NCBI RefSeq assembly: GCF_004364245.1
Contig: NZ_SOAV01000002.1
Span: 720,599-784,598 of the forward strand
Direction: 5' to 3'
Length of the DNA stretch: 64,000 nucleotides
Source of the DNA: Streptomyces sp. BK208
GTDB taxonomy: Bacteria > Actinomycetota > Actinomycetes > Streptomycetales > Streptomycetaceae
Shown here: piece by piece, positions 56,890-64,000 of the stretch
How the letters are laid out: each line of letters opens with the position of its first letter
Position numbering within the stretch: position 1 is the stretch's first letter
Notes under the pieces: model-generated
What the model saw: only the letters and a program-made list of their open reading frames with translations
What the model was told of the DNA's origin: nothing
Database searches by the model: none
Made by a program: the position numbers and the translations under genes

Positions 56890-58480
56890 TCCGGTACTCG
56901 CCCGCCGCCGGGACGGTCAGCCGGGTGAACTCGCCGTCCCGGGTCAGGCATCCGCCGTCGGCCCGCAGCCACGGCGACCACGCGACCTTCACGGTGACCG
57001 GGCCAGGCCGCTCGGCGCGCAGCACCAGGTCGACGCCGCTGGTCGTCACGACGCTGCCGGGCGCGGAGACCAGCGGCACGGCGTCCCGCACCCGGTACAC
57101 CTGCCAGTGCTCGTCCTGCCAGGCCGGCTCCAGCCACTCGGGCCGCAGCGCGGGGTCCCGTACGAGTGCCGCCTCGGCCTCGGCGGGGCCGTCCGGCCTG
57201 CCGAGCGGCAGCACGACGAGGCCGACGGCCCAGCGGTCCAGCCAGGCCCGGTAGGTCGCCGGGGAGAAGCTGCCGTCGTAGAAGAGCCGGCCGCGCTCCA
57301 CATCGAGCTGCCGGTTCCAGCCGCGGGCGAGATTGACGTGCGGGGCGAGCCCCGCGGCCTCGCGGTGGTTGCGGGCGGGCACGACCTCCACCCGGGTGCG
57401 GTCGGCGCCGAGCCCGTCCAGCGCCCGGACGAGCCCGTCCGTCCTGGCGGCCCAGGCGGGCACCGCCGTCGACACCCGCAGATCGTCCACGGTCTTCTTG
57501 CCCACCCACCCGACGGAGTAGACGAGCGCGACGACCAGGAGAGCGCTCGTGACGCGCCGCAGCCGGTCCGCGGTGAGCAGGGCGGCGAGCAGCGCGGCGG
57601 GCGCGAACAGTTCGACGAAGCGCTCGACGTTCGTCCCCACCGGCGAGGCGACGAGGTACGTCAGCACCGTCCCGACCGCGTACACGGCCCCGCTCCACCG
57701 CGCCACCCGCCACGTACGCGGCGCCAGCACGGTGACGGCCAGCCCGAGCGCGACGGGCGGCCAGATCCGGTCCACCGGCATCGGCTGCTCCCCGGTGAAG
57801 GGGAAGAACAGCGTGGTGAGCCCGACGACGGCGGCGGGCGGTATCAGCAGGACCAGGGCCCGCCCCCAGTCCCGCACCAGCAGGAAGCCGGCCCCGACCA
57901 CGGCCAGGTACAGCCCGGCCACCGGGGACGCCATGGTGGCGAGCGCGGCGTAGAGGGCGGCGCGGGCGAGCCGCCGCTCACGGACCAGGGGCACGCAGGC
58001 GGCCAGCCCGAAGGCGACGCCCAGGGCGAAGGTGGTCCGCCCCGAGGCGACGTTGCACCACAGCGCGAGCGACGCCAGCAGCGCGGGCCACAGCGGCCGG
58101 CGCACCCCCGCCCGCCGGATCACCACCGCCGCCAGCCAGCCGGCCGCGAGACCGGACGCCACGGTGACCGTGCGCACGCCGAGCGCTGCCATCAAGTACG
58201 GGGATATGAGGCTGTAGTTGGCGGTGTGCATCCCGCCGTACCAGAACAGCCCGTACGCCGATCCGCCGTGCCGCGCCGCGAAGTCCGCCCACGTCTCCTG
58301 AGCGGCGAGGTCACCGCCGCCGGTGGCGAGGAAAGCCCACCACAGCCCGTACAGGGGCAGGGTGGGCAGCGTGGCGAGCAGGGGGACGCGGAGCCGGTGC
58401 CACAGGGCGCGCGGCGCCGCGTCCGGGCGTCTGTCCGACCGCTGGTCGGGCCGGGAGACGGTGAGATCGGCAGGGACCAC
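56843..58480 (-). CDS. Polytopic membrane protein next to the GT87-PAP2 fusion
   Basis: 545 aa, with about 10 or 11 hydrophobic segments in the first 340 residues and a soluble C-terminal domain (WAARTDGLVRALDGLGADRTRVEVVPARNHREAAGLAPHVNLARGWNRQLDVERGRLFYDGSF...). This layout of a membrane GT-C-like core with a soluble tail is common in streptomycetes. No catalytic motif could be read with certainty. Its 3' end overlaps the convergent fusion gene by 47 bases. Start 58480. Confidence 0.72.
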   Translation of the reverse strand: MVPADLTVSRPDQRSDRRPDAAPRALWHRLRVPLLATLPTLPLYGLWWAFLATGGGDLAAQETWADFAARHGGSAYGLFWYGGMHTANYSLISPYLMAALGVRTVTVASGLAAGWLAAVVIRRAGVRRPLWPALLASLALWCNVASGRTTFALGVAFGLAACVPLVRERRLARAALYAALATMASPVAGLYLAVVGAGFLLVRDWGRALVLLIPPAAVVGLTTLFFPFTGEQPMPVDRIWPPVALGLAVTVLAPRTWRVARWSGAVYAVGTVLTYLVASPVGTNVERFVELFAPAALLAALLTADRLRRVTSALLVVALVYSVGWVGKKTVDDLRVSTAVPAWAARTDGLVRALDGLGADRTRVEVVPARNHREAAGLAPHVNLARGWNRQLDVERGRLFYDGSFSPATYRAWLDRWAVGLVVLPLGRPDGPAEAEAALVRDPALRPEWLEPAWQDEHWQVYRVRDAVPLVSAPGSVVTTSGVDLVLRAERPGPVTVKVAWSPWLRADGGCLTRDGEFTRLTVPAAGEYRISSAYLPSPTMPDRC

Positions 58481-58651
58481 GGTCGGCGATTCCGTTCGGC
58501 TTCGTCAGAGGGTGCCCGGTGCGGACACACGTGCGAAGACGATAAATCGAACGGAAACGTTGACCTGACCCGGCCCCGGTCAACCGGCCGTTGCGGGAGC
58601 CCAGTCGAGAAGGGTGGGGAAGGCGCCGGGGCGGGAGCCGCACCCGGGGCC

Positions 58652-58686
58652 GGCGTCCCCCGTCCCCGGGAGGGGCGGGGGACGCC
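58652..58686 (-). terminator. Hairpin after the Tat-exported protein gene
   Basis: GGCGTCCCCC and GGGGGACGCC flank an inner CCCC/GGGG stem, immediately past the stop codon at 58693. Confidence 0.65.
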
Positions 58687-58692
58687 GGGTGA

Positions 58693-59832
58693 TCACACGG
58701 TGGCGGTGTGCCCGGTGATCGGGCAGGTGCCCGCCACCGCCGCCGTCGCGGCGAAGCCGGCCGTCCTCGCGACGGGCGCCGTTCCGCCGATCTGCTGGAG
58801 GATCTCGTCGGAGAGGAGGTCCTCCTTGCCCTTGAGGGCGTCGGCGACCTCGAGGTCGGTGTTGAAGACCATCTCGGCGGCGACGTTGTCCTGGACGATG
58901 CGCGCCAGGTTGTCCAGGGCCACGGCGATCGGGTCCGAGGGCGTCTCCACGGTCGGCAGGTCGATCAGGTGGGTGTCCACCTTCGCCTGGTTCATGGTGC
59001 GTCGGATGATGATGGACGCCTGGTTCAGCTCGGCCGTGGTCCAGATCGACAGGACCGTGACGTAGAGGTTGCTCCACGCCGTCTCGCCGATCAGCGTGCG
59101 CCACCGCTTCATCAGGCCCTCGATGCCGGTGATCTGCGCGGTGGCGGCGAAGGTCATGTTGACGCGGATGGACGGATAGACCGTGGCGGCGAACCTGTTG
59201 AACGACACCATGTCGAACGCCTGCGCCTGGACGGACGCGTCGATGAACCTGACGGCCTCGCTCAGGATCCTGTCGCAGGAGTTCTCGAGGTCGAGCGGGA
59301 GATTCGCCGTGCCGAGCTTGGTGTACGCCGTCTGGAGCGTGGTTCTGAAGGCGTTCAGCGGGGTGATCCAGCCCTTGTCGCCGGGTGCCCTGGTGACGAC
59401 CATGCCGAGGTCGTGCGGGTCGATGCGGTCCGCGTTGGGGATGTTGGGGACCTGGTCGCTGAGGTAGGAGGCGAGGATCGAGAAGAGGCCCAGGGGGACG
59501 TGGGCGATCGACTTGGCCAGTTCGAAGTACTCCGGAACCGGGTCGACGGTCTCGACCTGCTTGCCGCCGTTGATGAGGGTGAAGCGTCCGCCGACCGCGT
59601 TGTTCGAGACGACGACGACCGGGCTGAGCTGTGTGGTCAGTTCGCTCTTGAGGGTCGCGTAGTTGGCGCGCATCCTCGCGTTGACGGCGCGTATCGCGTC
59701 GCGTGCGGCCTTCTGGTCGGTCGCGGTGGTGCCGGTGGTGGCCGCCGAGGCGGTGGAGGCGGTCTGGCCCGTGAGTAGCGTCGCCGCCCCGACGGCCGAC
59801 GCGGTGCCCAGAAATCCTCTACGTGTTGCCAT
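58693..59832 (-). CDS. Tat-exported protein of unknown family
   Basis: 379 aa. MATRRGFLGTASAVGAATLLTG is a twin-arginine signal with the RRGFLG motif, and cleavage falls in an Ala-rich stretch near residue 30. The mature part is mostly helical, with VSFNRFAATVYPSIRVNMTFAATAQITGIEGLMKRWRTLIGETAWSNLYV and no recognised catalytic motif. ATG 59832, GAAAACGGGG upstream. A folded or cofactor-bearing exported protein is suggested by the Tat route. Unrecognised. Confidence 0.75.
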   Translation of the reverse strand: MATRRGFLGTASAVGAATLLTGQTASTASAATTGTTATDQKAARDAIRAVNARMRANYATLKSELTTQLSPVVVVSNNAVGGRFTLINGGKQVETVDPVPEYFELAKSIAHVPLGLFSILASYLSDQVPNIPNADRIDPHDLGMVVTRAPGDKGWITPLNAFRTTLQTAYTKLGTANLPLDLENSCDRILSEAVRFIDASVQAQAFDMVSFNRFAATVYPSIRVNMTFAATAQITGIEGLMKRWRTLIGETAWSNLYVTVLSIWTTAELNQASIIIRRTMNQAKVDTHLIDLPTVETPSDPIAVALDNLARIVQDNVAAEMVFNTDLEVADALKGKEDLLSDEILQQIGGTAPVARTAGFAATAAVAGTCPITGHTATV

Positions 59833-59950
59833 GCCCCGTTTTCCTGCTCTCTTGGGTGAGTGAAAGTGCCTTGTGGCGTGGGGGGGGGAACAGCGTGGGG
59901 GGAAATCAGGGTGGGGGGGGGGTGGGGGTGATTCAGGGTGGGGGGAAGTC

Positions 59951-60673
59951 TCAGGTCAGGGACTTCTGCGACGGGACCACGACTCCGTAGAGGTCCTGGA
60001 CCGTGGCGAGAGCGGCCTCGTGGACCTGCTGCGCGGGAATGCCGTTCGGGTCGCCCTTCAGGGGCAGCGGCCGGGTCGCGGAGGCGTCGGCCACCACGGT
60101 CGGCTTGTTGCCGTTGAGGAAGGCCCCCTGGGTGGTGAACAGCGTGCACATGTTGGTCATGAAGCCCGCGATGATGACGTTCTCACGGTCGGCCTTCTTC
60201 ACCTGCGCGGCGAGGTCGGTGCCGTGGAAGCCGTTCGGGACGCTCTTCTCGACGACGGGCTCACCCTCGGCCGGCTCGAGCGCCGGGATGATCTGCCCCG
60301 CCTTCGACTTCAGGTCGTAGCCCTTGTCGACGATGTGGATGACCGGCGTGCCCGCCGCGCGGGCCCGCTTCAGGAGCGCCGCGGCGTTGTCCACGGCCGG
60401 TTTCCAGCCGTCGAGTTCCATCACACCCCCGGTGTAGGTGTTCTGGTAGTCGACGAGGATGAGCGTCGCGTCGGAGAGCGTGGCCGGGGTCTCGTCCAGG
60501 CCGTTGAGCTTGCGCAGCGTCGTGGTGTCCTTCGCGACGTTCGTCGCCGCGGTGGTGCCGGAGGCCGACGGCTCGCCCTCGGAGGAGGCGGCCTCCGACT
60601 CGCCGCACGCGGTGGCGGTGACAGCGAGGACGGCGGCGGCGGCGAGTGCGGCGGCCGGGCGGAGCAGCTTCAT
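59951..60673 (-). CDS. Isochorismatase-family lipoprotein
   Basis: 240 aa. MKLLRPAAALAAAAVLAVTATAC is a lipoprotein signal with a Cys at residue 23. The enzyme domain has the catalytic Asp in LILVDYQNTYTGGV, Lys in VEKSVPNGF and nucleophilic Cys in GFMTNMCTLFTTQGAFL. It is thus an exported cysteine hydrolase. Its ATG overlaps the stop codon of the upstream isochorismatase gene as ATGA, so the two are coupled and recently duplicated. Confidence 0.88.
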   Translation of the reverse strand: MKLLRPAAALAAAAVLAVTATACGESEAASSEGEPSASGTTAATNVAKDTTTLRKLNGLDETPATLSDATLILVDYQNTYTGGVMELDGWKPAVDNAAALLKRARAAGTPVIHIVDKGYDLKSKAGQIIPALEPAEGEPVVEKSVPNGFHGTDLAAQVKKADRENVIIAGFMTNMCTLFTTQGAFLNGNKPTVVADASATRPLPLKGDPNGIPAQQVHEAALATVQDLYGVVVPSQKSLT

Positions 60674-61263
60674 CAGGCGATCTCCTTCTGCGACGGAACG
60701 ACGACGCCGTACAGGTCGGCGATGGTGGCGAGCGCGCCGTAGTGCACCTGGCGGGCGTCCACCTCGGTGCCCGCGACGGGCAGGGCACGGGTGGCGCTGG
60801 CGTCGGCCACCACGGTGGGACGGTTGCCGCGCAGGAAGGCGCCCTGGGCGGTGAAGGCCACGCACATGTGCGTCATGAAGCCGGCGATGACCACGTCGCT
60901 GTGGCCCGCGGCGTCCACGTGCTCGGCGAGGTCGGTGTCCACGAAGGCGTTCGGCACCTTCTTGACGACGACGGTCTCCCCGTCGACCGGCGCGACGCTC
61001 GGGTGGATCTGCCCGATCTCGGCCCGGATGTCGTACGGCGTGCCCTCGCCGCCGTCGTTGACGACGTGGATGACCTTCGTGCCCTCCTGACGGGCCCGGG
61101 CCAGCAGTTCGGCGGCGGCGTCGAGCGCCTCCCGCCAGCCGTCCAGCTCCATGACGCCGGTCGTGTAGGTGTTCTGGTAGTCGACGAGGATCAGCGTGGA
61201 CGCGGCGAGCTTCGCCGGGGTCTCGTCGAAACCGTTGAGCTGGCGCAGCGTCGTTCTGGGCAT
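60673..61263 (-). CDS. Isochorismatase-family hydrolase, cytoplasmic
   Basis: 196 aa, first gene of the pair. Catalytic Asp in LILVDYQNTYTTGV, Lys in VVKKVPNAFV and Cys in GFMTHMCVAFTAQGAFL. No signal peptide. It shares with the lipoprotein paralogue the blocks TLRQLNGFDETPAKL, MELDGWREALD and LYGVVVPSQK. ATG 61263, GGTGG upstream. Family members hydrolyse isochorismate, nicotinamide or carbamates; the substrate is not clear. The gene faces a GlxA-type regulator. Confidence 0.9.
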   Translation of the reverse strand: MPRTTLRQLNGFDETPAKLAASTLILVDYQNTYTTGVMELDGWREALDAAAELLARARQEGTKVIHVVNDGGEGTPYDIRAEIGQIHPSVAPVDGETVVVKKVPNAFVDTDLAEHVDAAGHSDVVIAGFMTHMCVAFTAQGAFLRGNRPTVVADASATRALPVAGTEVDARQVHYGALATIADLYGVVVPSQKEIA

Positions 61264-61369
61264 GGGGAACCACCTGGATTCACTTGGAGGGGAAGGCAGT
61301 TCACCGGTGCGGTGACCTGCGCCTACGACGCTATGGCCACCGGCCCGTGTCGGCAATGTCGTCTAACAT

Positions 61370-61399
61370 GCAGATACCGACATGGCAGATACCGGCATG
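61370..61399 (+). promoter_or_regulatory. Direct repeat in the isochorismatase-GlxA spacer
   Basis: GCAGATACCG(A/G)CATG occurs twice back to back at 61370-61384 and 61385-61399, one mismatch. It sits 26 bases upstream of the araC-like gene's start and beside the divergent pair, typical of an AraC-type operator. Confidence 0.55.
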
Positions 61400-61424
61400 A
61401 CGGTTGCCGAGCGTGGGGGGTTCC

Positions 61425-62423
61425 TTGAGTGCCGTCGGACGACTGATCGTCATCGTCCTCTTCGACGACGTCGACCTGCTCGACGTCACCGGTCCGCCGG
61501 AGGTGTTCTCCCTCGCGCGCCGCGAGACCGACGAGGCGGCGGGCTACGACGTCGTCCTCGCCGCGGAGACCATGGACCCGGTCACCACCGGCGCCGGGGT
61601 CCGGGTCCTGCCCGACACCACCTTCGACGAACTGGCCACCCGGCGCGTCGACACCCTGATCGTCCCCGGCGCCGTCCAGGTGGACGACCAGCGCCGCGTG
61701 CACCCGCTCACCGACCCCGCCGTGGTGGAGCGGGTACGGCAGCTCGCCGGCCGGACCCGGCGGGTCACCTCCGTCTGCGTCGGGGCGCACATCCTGGCGG
61801 CCGCCGGCCTCCTCGACGGCAAGCGCGCCACCACCCACTGGTCGACCGCGCGGCAACTCGCCGACGAGCACCCGGCCATCGAGGTCGACGCCGACCCGAT
61901 CTTCATCCGCGAGGGCGACGTGTGGACGGGCGCGGGGATCAGCGCCTGCCTCGACCTGTCCCTCGCGCTGATCGCCGACGACCTCGGGGAGACCGTCGCG
62001 CTGCGCGTGGCCCGGCAGCTCGTGATGTACCTGAAACGGCCCAGCGGGCAGAGCCAGTTCAGCGTCCCGCTGGAGCAGGTCTCCGCGACCCGGCGCATCG
62101 AGGACCTCCGCCACCACATCCTGCGCAACATCGCCGCCCCGCTCACCGTCGCCGACCTCGCGGCCCACGCCCACGTCGGCGACCGGCAGCTCACCCGCAT
62201 CTTCAAGACCGAACTCGGCACGACCCCGCACGCCTACGTCGAGTCGGCCCGCGTGGAAGTGGCCCGCCAGCAGCTCGAATCCACCGACGCGACCCTCGAA
62301 CGCGTCGCCTCCGCCTGCGGCTTCGGCACCGTCGACACCCTGGTCAGGGCCTTCCGGCGCAGACTCGACACGACACCGACCGAGTACCGCCGCCGCTTCC
62401 GGACCGGCGCGGGCGCCCCCTAA
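61425..62423 (+). CDS. GlxA-type AraC-family regulator (DJ-1/PfpI + HTH)
   Basis: 332 aa. The N-terminal half is a DJ-1/PfpI amidotransferase-like domain (VIVLFDDVDLLDVTGPPEVFSLA, RVTSVCVGAHILAAAGLLDGKRATTHW) with the elbow Cys in SVCVGAHIL. The C-terminus has two AraC helices (LTVADLAAHAHVGDRQLTRIFKTELGTTPHAYV and ATLERVASACGFGTVDTLVRAFRRRLDTTPTEYRRRF). TTG 61425 follows GTGGGGGG; another TTG lies at 61404. It probably controls the divergent isochorismatase pair. Confidence 0.88.
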   Translation: MSAVGRLIVIVLFDDVDLLDVTGPPEVFSLARRETDEAAGYDVVLAAETMDPVTTGAGVRVLPDTTFDELATRRVDTLIVPGAVQVDDQRRVHPLTDPAVVERVRQLAGRTRRVTSVCVGAHILAAAGLLDGKRATTHWSTARQLADEHPAIEVDADPIFIREGDVWTGAGISACLDLSLALIADDLGETVALRVARQLVMYLKRPSGQSQFSVPLEQVSATRRIEDLRHHILRNIAAPLTVADLAAHAHVGDRQLTRIFKTELGTTPHAYVESARVEVARQQLESTDATLERVASACGFGTVDTLVRAFRRRLDTTPTEYRRRFRTGAGAP

Positions 62424-62739
62424 GGGTGTCGTTCGGATCTTGCCGTGGGTCGCGGGGTCCGGCACGCACATCTGCGGCGTTGTCGTCGGTTGCCAGGGCT
62501 CCGCCCTGTCGCCCTCCTCCGCCTCGCAGCCGCACGCACCGGACCCCACTCGGGCCGGCAACAGGGCACCGTCGCCCGGAGCCGGCCTGCTCCGAACGCC
62601 ACCCCCTGGGCCGACTGCGCGCGAGGCGCCGTCGGAGGAAGGCGGGGGAGGCGCTCAGCGTCGTACCGGCCGCGCCGACCCACTGGGCGCCGGTCGCGCG
62701 CAAGTGGTCCGTGTGGCCGACCGGATGACCGACGGGTGT
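62424..62739. other. Gap, possible decayed mobile-element fragment
   Basis: 316 bases. The first segment, starting GGGTGTCGTTCGGATC, resembles insertion-sequence ends only in general appearance, and no transposase motif is readable. Nothing else is supported. Confidence 0.3.
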
Positions 62740-63111
62740 TCAGGCCACCGGGCGGATCCGGCCACCGGTTGCCTGTCGCAACGCCGCTGCCAGCCGGTCA
62801 CGGGCCTCGGTCTGGGCGGCGATCCGGTCGTTGAGGACCGCAAGCCGTTCCGCCGCAACCCGCAGGCCCTGCTCCGAGGGTGGTGCGGCGGCCACGTCTC
62901 CGTCCAGGCACGGCAGGAACACCCGCACGTCGTCCAGGGTGAGCCCGGCGGCCAGCAGGTGGCGGATGTTGCGGACCCGCACCGCCGCCCGCTCGTCGTA
63001 GACGCGGTAGCCGTTGGGGGCCCGCTGCGAGGAGATCAGTCCGGCCTGCTCGTAGTGCCGCAGCGCACGGGCGGATGTCCCGGTCGCCCTGGCCAGCTCA
63101 CCGATCCGCAC
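62740..63111 (-). CDS. MerR-family transcriptional regulator
   Basis: 123 aa. RIGELARATGTSARALRHYEQAGLI is the HTH and NGYRVYDERAAVRVRNIRHLLAAGLTLDDV the wing, with a C-terminal coiled coil. No metal-binding Cys cluster is present, only CLDGDV near residue 75. GTG 63111 has GGGAGG eight bases upstream (63120-63125); longer frames fall inside the SDR gene. It follows the SDR gene in the same operon and is the likely controller of it through the promoter at 63900. Confidence 0.9.
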   Translation of the reverse strand: MRIGELARATGTSARALRHYEQAGLISSQRAPNGYRVYDERAAVRVRNIRHLLAAGLTLDDVRVFLPCLDGDVAAAPPSEQGLRVAAERLAVLNDRIAAQTEARDRLAAALRQATGGRIRPVA

Positions 63112-63137
63112 CCGTCCCACCTCCCGGGTATCTCCTA

Positions 63138-63890
63138 TCACGCCACGACCGCTCCGCCGTCGACCGGGAGCACCACTCCGGTCACGAACGAGGCGGCCGG
63201 CGCGGCAAGTCGGGTGACGGCCCAGGCCACCTCCTCGGGGCGGCCGATCCGGGCCAGCGGGGTGTGCGCCAGCTGCCACTCCCGCACCGCCGCCTTCCGC
63301 TCCGGCGTCAGGCCCTGGTGCTCGCCGATGGGGGTGTCGATCGCGCCGGGGGCGACCGCCACCACCCGGATCCCGCGGGGTGCCAGCTCGACCGCCCAGC
63401 TGCGGGTCAGCAGCTCCAGAGCGGTCTTGGTGGCCGCATAGACCGAGCTGCCCGGCCAGGCTCGCTGCCCCACCGACGTACTGATGTTGACGATCACTCC
63501 GCCCGACTTCTCCAGGAGCGGCAGCGCGCCCTGGGCCAGCAGGATGGGAGCGACGAGGTTGGTGGCGAGCTGAGCTGTGATCATCTCCGACGTCAGGGTG
63601 CCGAGGGCGCCGCTGCGCACGATGCCCGCGTTGTTGACCAGCACGTCCAGCCGGCCGTGTGTCTCCAGCACGGTCCGGACGATCCGATCCGGCTCGCCCT
63701 CGGCCGTGATGTCCGCGACCAGCGGCGTGATCCGGTCGTGTCCGGCCCCGGTCTCCTCGAGGGGTTCGGCCCGCCGCCCGATCGCGACCACGTGGGACCC
63801 CTCGTCGGCGAACGCGCGGGCGGTGGCACGGCCGATCCCGGCTCCGGTGACGGCGACGACCCTGCTGTTCTGCGGTGCGGTGCTGTCCAT
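63138..63890 (-). CDS. SDR-family oxidoreductase with shortened cofactor loop
   Basis: 250 aa. Catalytic Ser in VNISTSVGQRAWPG and Tyr-x3-Lys in YAATKTALELL, the NNAG motif (VLVNNAG) and PG motif. The N-terminal cofactor loop reads VTGAGIGRA instead of the usual TGxxxGxG, two residues shorter. Start: ATG at 63890 is preferred over 63899 because the predicted promoter's -10 abuts the latter and puts the transcript start just before the former. First gene of the SDR-merR operon. Confidence 0.88.
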   Translation of the reverse strand: MDSTAPQNSRVVAVTGAGIGRATARAFADEGSHVVAIGRRAEPLEETGAGHDRITPLVADITAEGEPDRIVRTVLETHGRLDVLVNNAGIVRSGALGTLTSEMITAQLATNLVAPILLAQGALPLLEKSGGVIVNISTSVGQRAWPGSSVYAATKTALELLTRSWAVELAPRGIRVVAVAPGAIDTPIGEHQGLTPERKAAVREWQLAHTPLARIGRPEEVAWAVTRLAAPAASFVTGVVLPVDGGAVVA

Positions 63891-63899
63891 GCCGGTCAT

Positions 63900-63930
63900 C
63901 GTGCAACCCTGCCCCCAGTGGCAAGGTCAA
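63900..63930 (-). promoter_or_regulatory. MerR-type promoter of the SDR-merR operon
   Basis: On the minus strand TTGACC (63925-63930) and TGCACG (63900-63905) are separated by 19 bases holding the dyad ACCTTGCC...GGCAGGGT. Same architecture as the promoter at 11416. Confidence 0.6.
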
Positions 63931-64000
63931 GCAGCGCGCCTGACGGGGCAGGGAACCGGCGGCTCGCGCAGAGGGGGAGCCGGACCGCGGACCCCCCGGG

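Noticed and set aside
62424..62739. Intact insertion sequence
   Set aside because: No transposase motif, no pair of terminal inverted repeats and no target duplication could be read; at most a decayed fragment.

Overview
The window is chromosomal DNA from a high-GC actinomycete, almost certainly a Streptomyces. Third codon positions are nearly all G or C, GTG and TTG starts are frequent, and several genes look leaderless. It carries the streptomycete fatty-acid cluster fasR-fabD-fabH-acpP-fabF, a homodimeric AceE, and many conserved actinobacterial families (DUF3052, DUF3145, DUF4429, DUF2277). It reads as core-like chromosome. There is no rRNA, phage, CRISPR array or intact insertion sequence, and one tRNA.

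Layout. 1-4.3 kb: a partial secreted pyroglutamyl-peptidase-like protein, an aldose 1-epimerase, an SGNH-hydrolase lipoprotein and a DUF3145 protein. 4.3-9.3 kb: the type II fatty-acid synthase operon (fabD, fabH, acpP, fabF) behind its PucR-type activator fasR. 9.4-18.2 kb: pirin, serine hydrolase, GNAT, a MerR/aldo-keto reductase operon, DUF4429, an alpha/beta hydrolase, a divergent TetR/MFS efflux pair and a small membrane protein. 18.5-22.8 kb: aceE, DUF3052 and an AhpE-type peroxiredoxin. 22.9-32.2 kb: a Ter stress cluster with two TerD proteins, a DUF475/TerC-like membrane protein, a TerA-like protein, a TerD protein with a repetitive tail, and a biosynthetic operon (CitE-like lyase, fused PRTase-TRSP/StiP protein, HAD hydrolase).

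32-44.5 kb: two DedA proteins, a NarL-type two-component system, an FmdB zinc ribbon, a coiled-coil membrane protein, a DUF4097 lipoprotein, tRNA-Val(UAC), GNAT and DUF2277 proteins, DoxX, a PhoD-like phosphatase, a secreted HNH nuclease, and a GDT1/TMEM165 transporter behind a yybP-ykoY manganese riboswitch. 44.6-54.4 kb: HAD hydrolase, peptidoglycan-binding membrane protein, a DHA2 efflux pump with a fused winged-helix tail, GNATs, FHA, DUF1992 and an MHS-type transporter, with several tandem repeats. 54.8-64 kb: a GT87-PAP2 fusion and a partner membrane protein, a Tat-exported orphan, a tandem isochorismatase pair (one a lipoprotein) facing a GlxA-type AraC regulator, and an SDR-MerR operon.

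The strongest candidate for a less-explored system is the Ter cluster. Structural Ter proteins, a membrane partner and a predicted nucleotide-sugar-like biosynthetic module sit together, and two normally separate phosphoribosyltransferase-like proteins are joined in one polypeptide. All functions below are read from sequence motifs and neighbourhood. Nothing was searched against a database.
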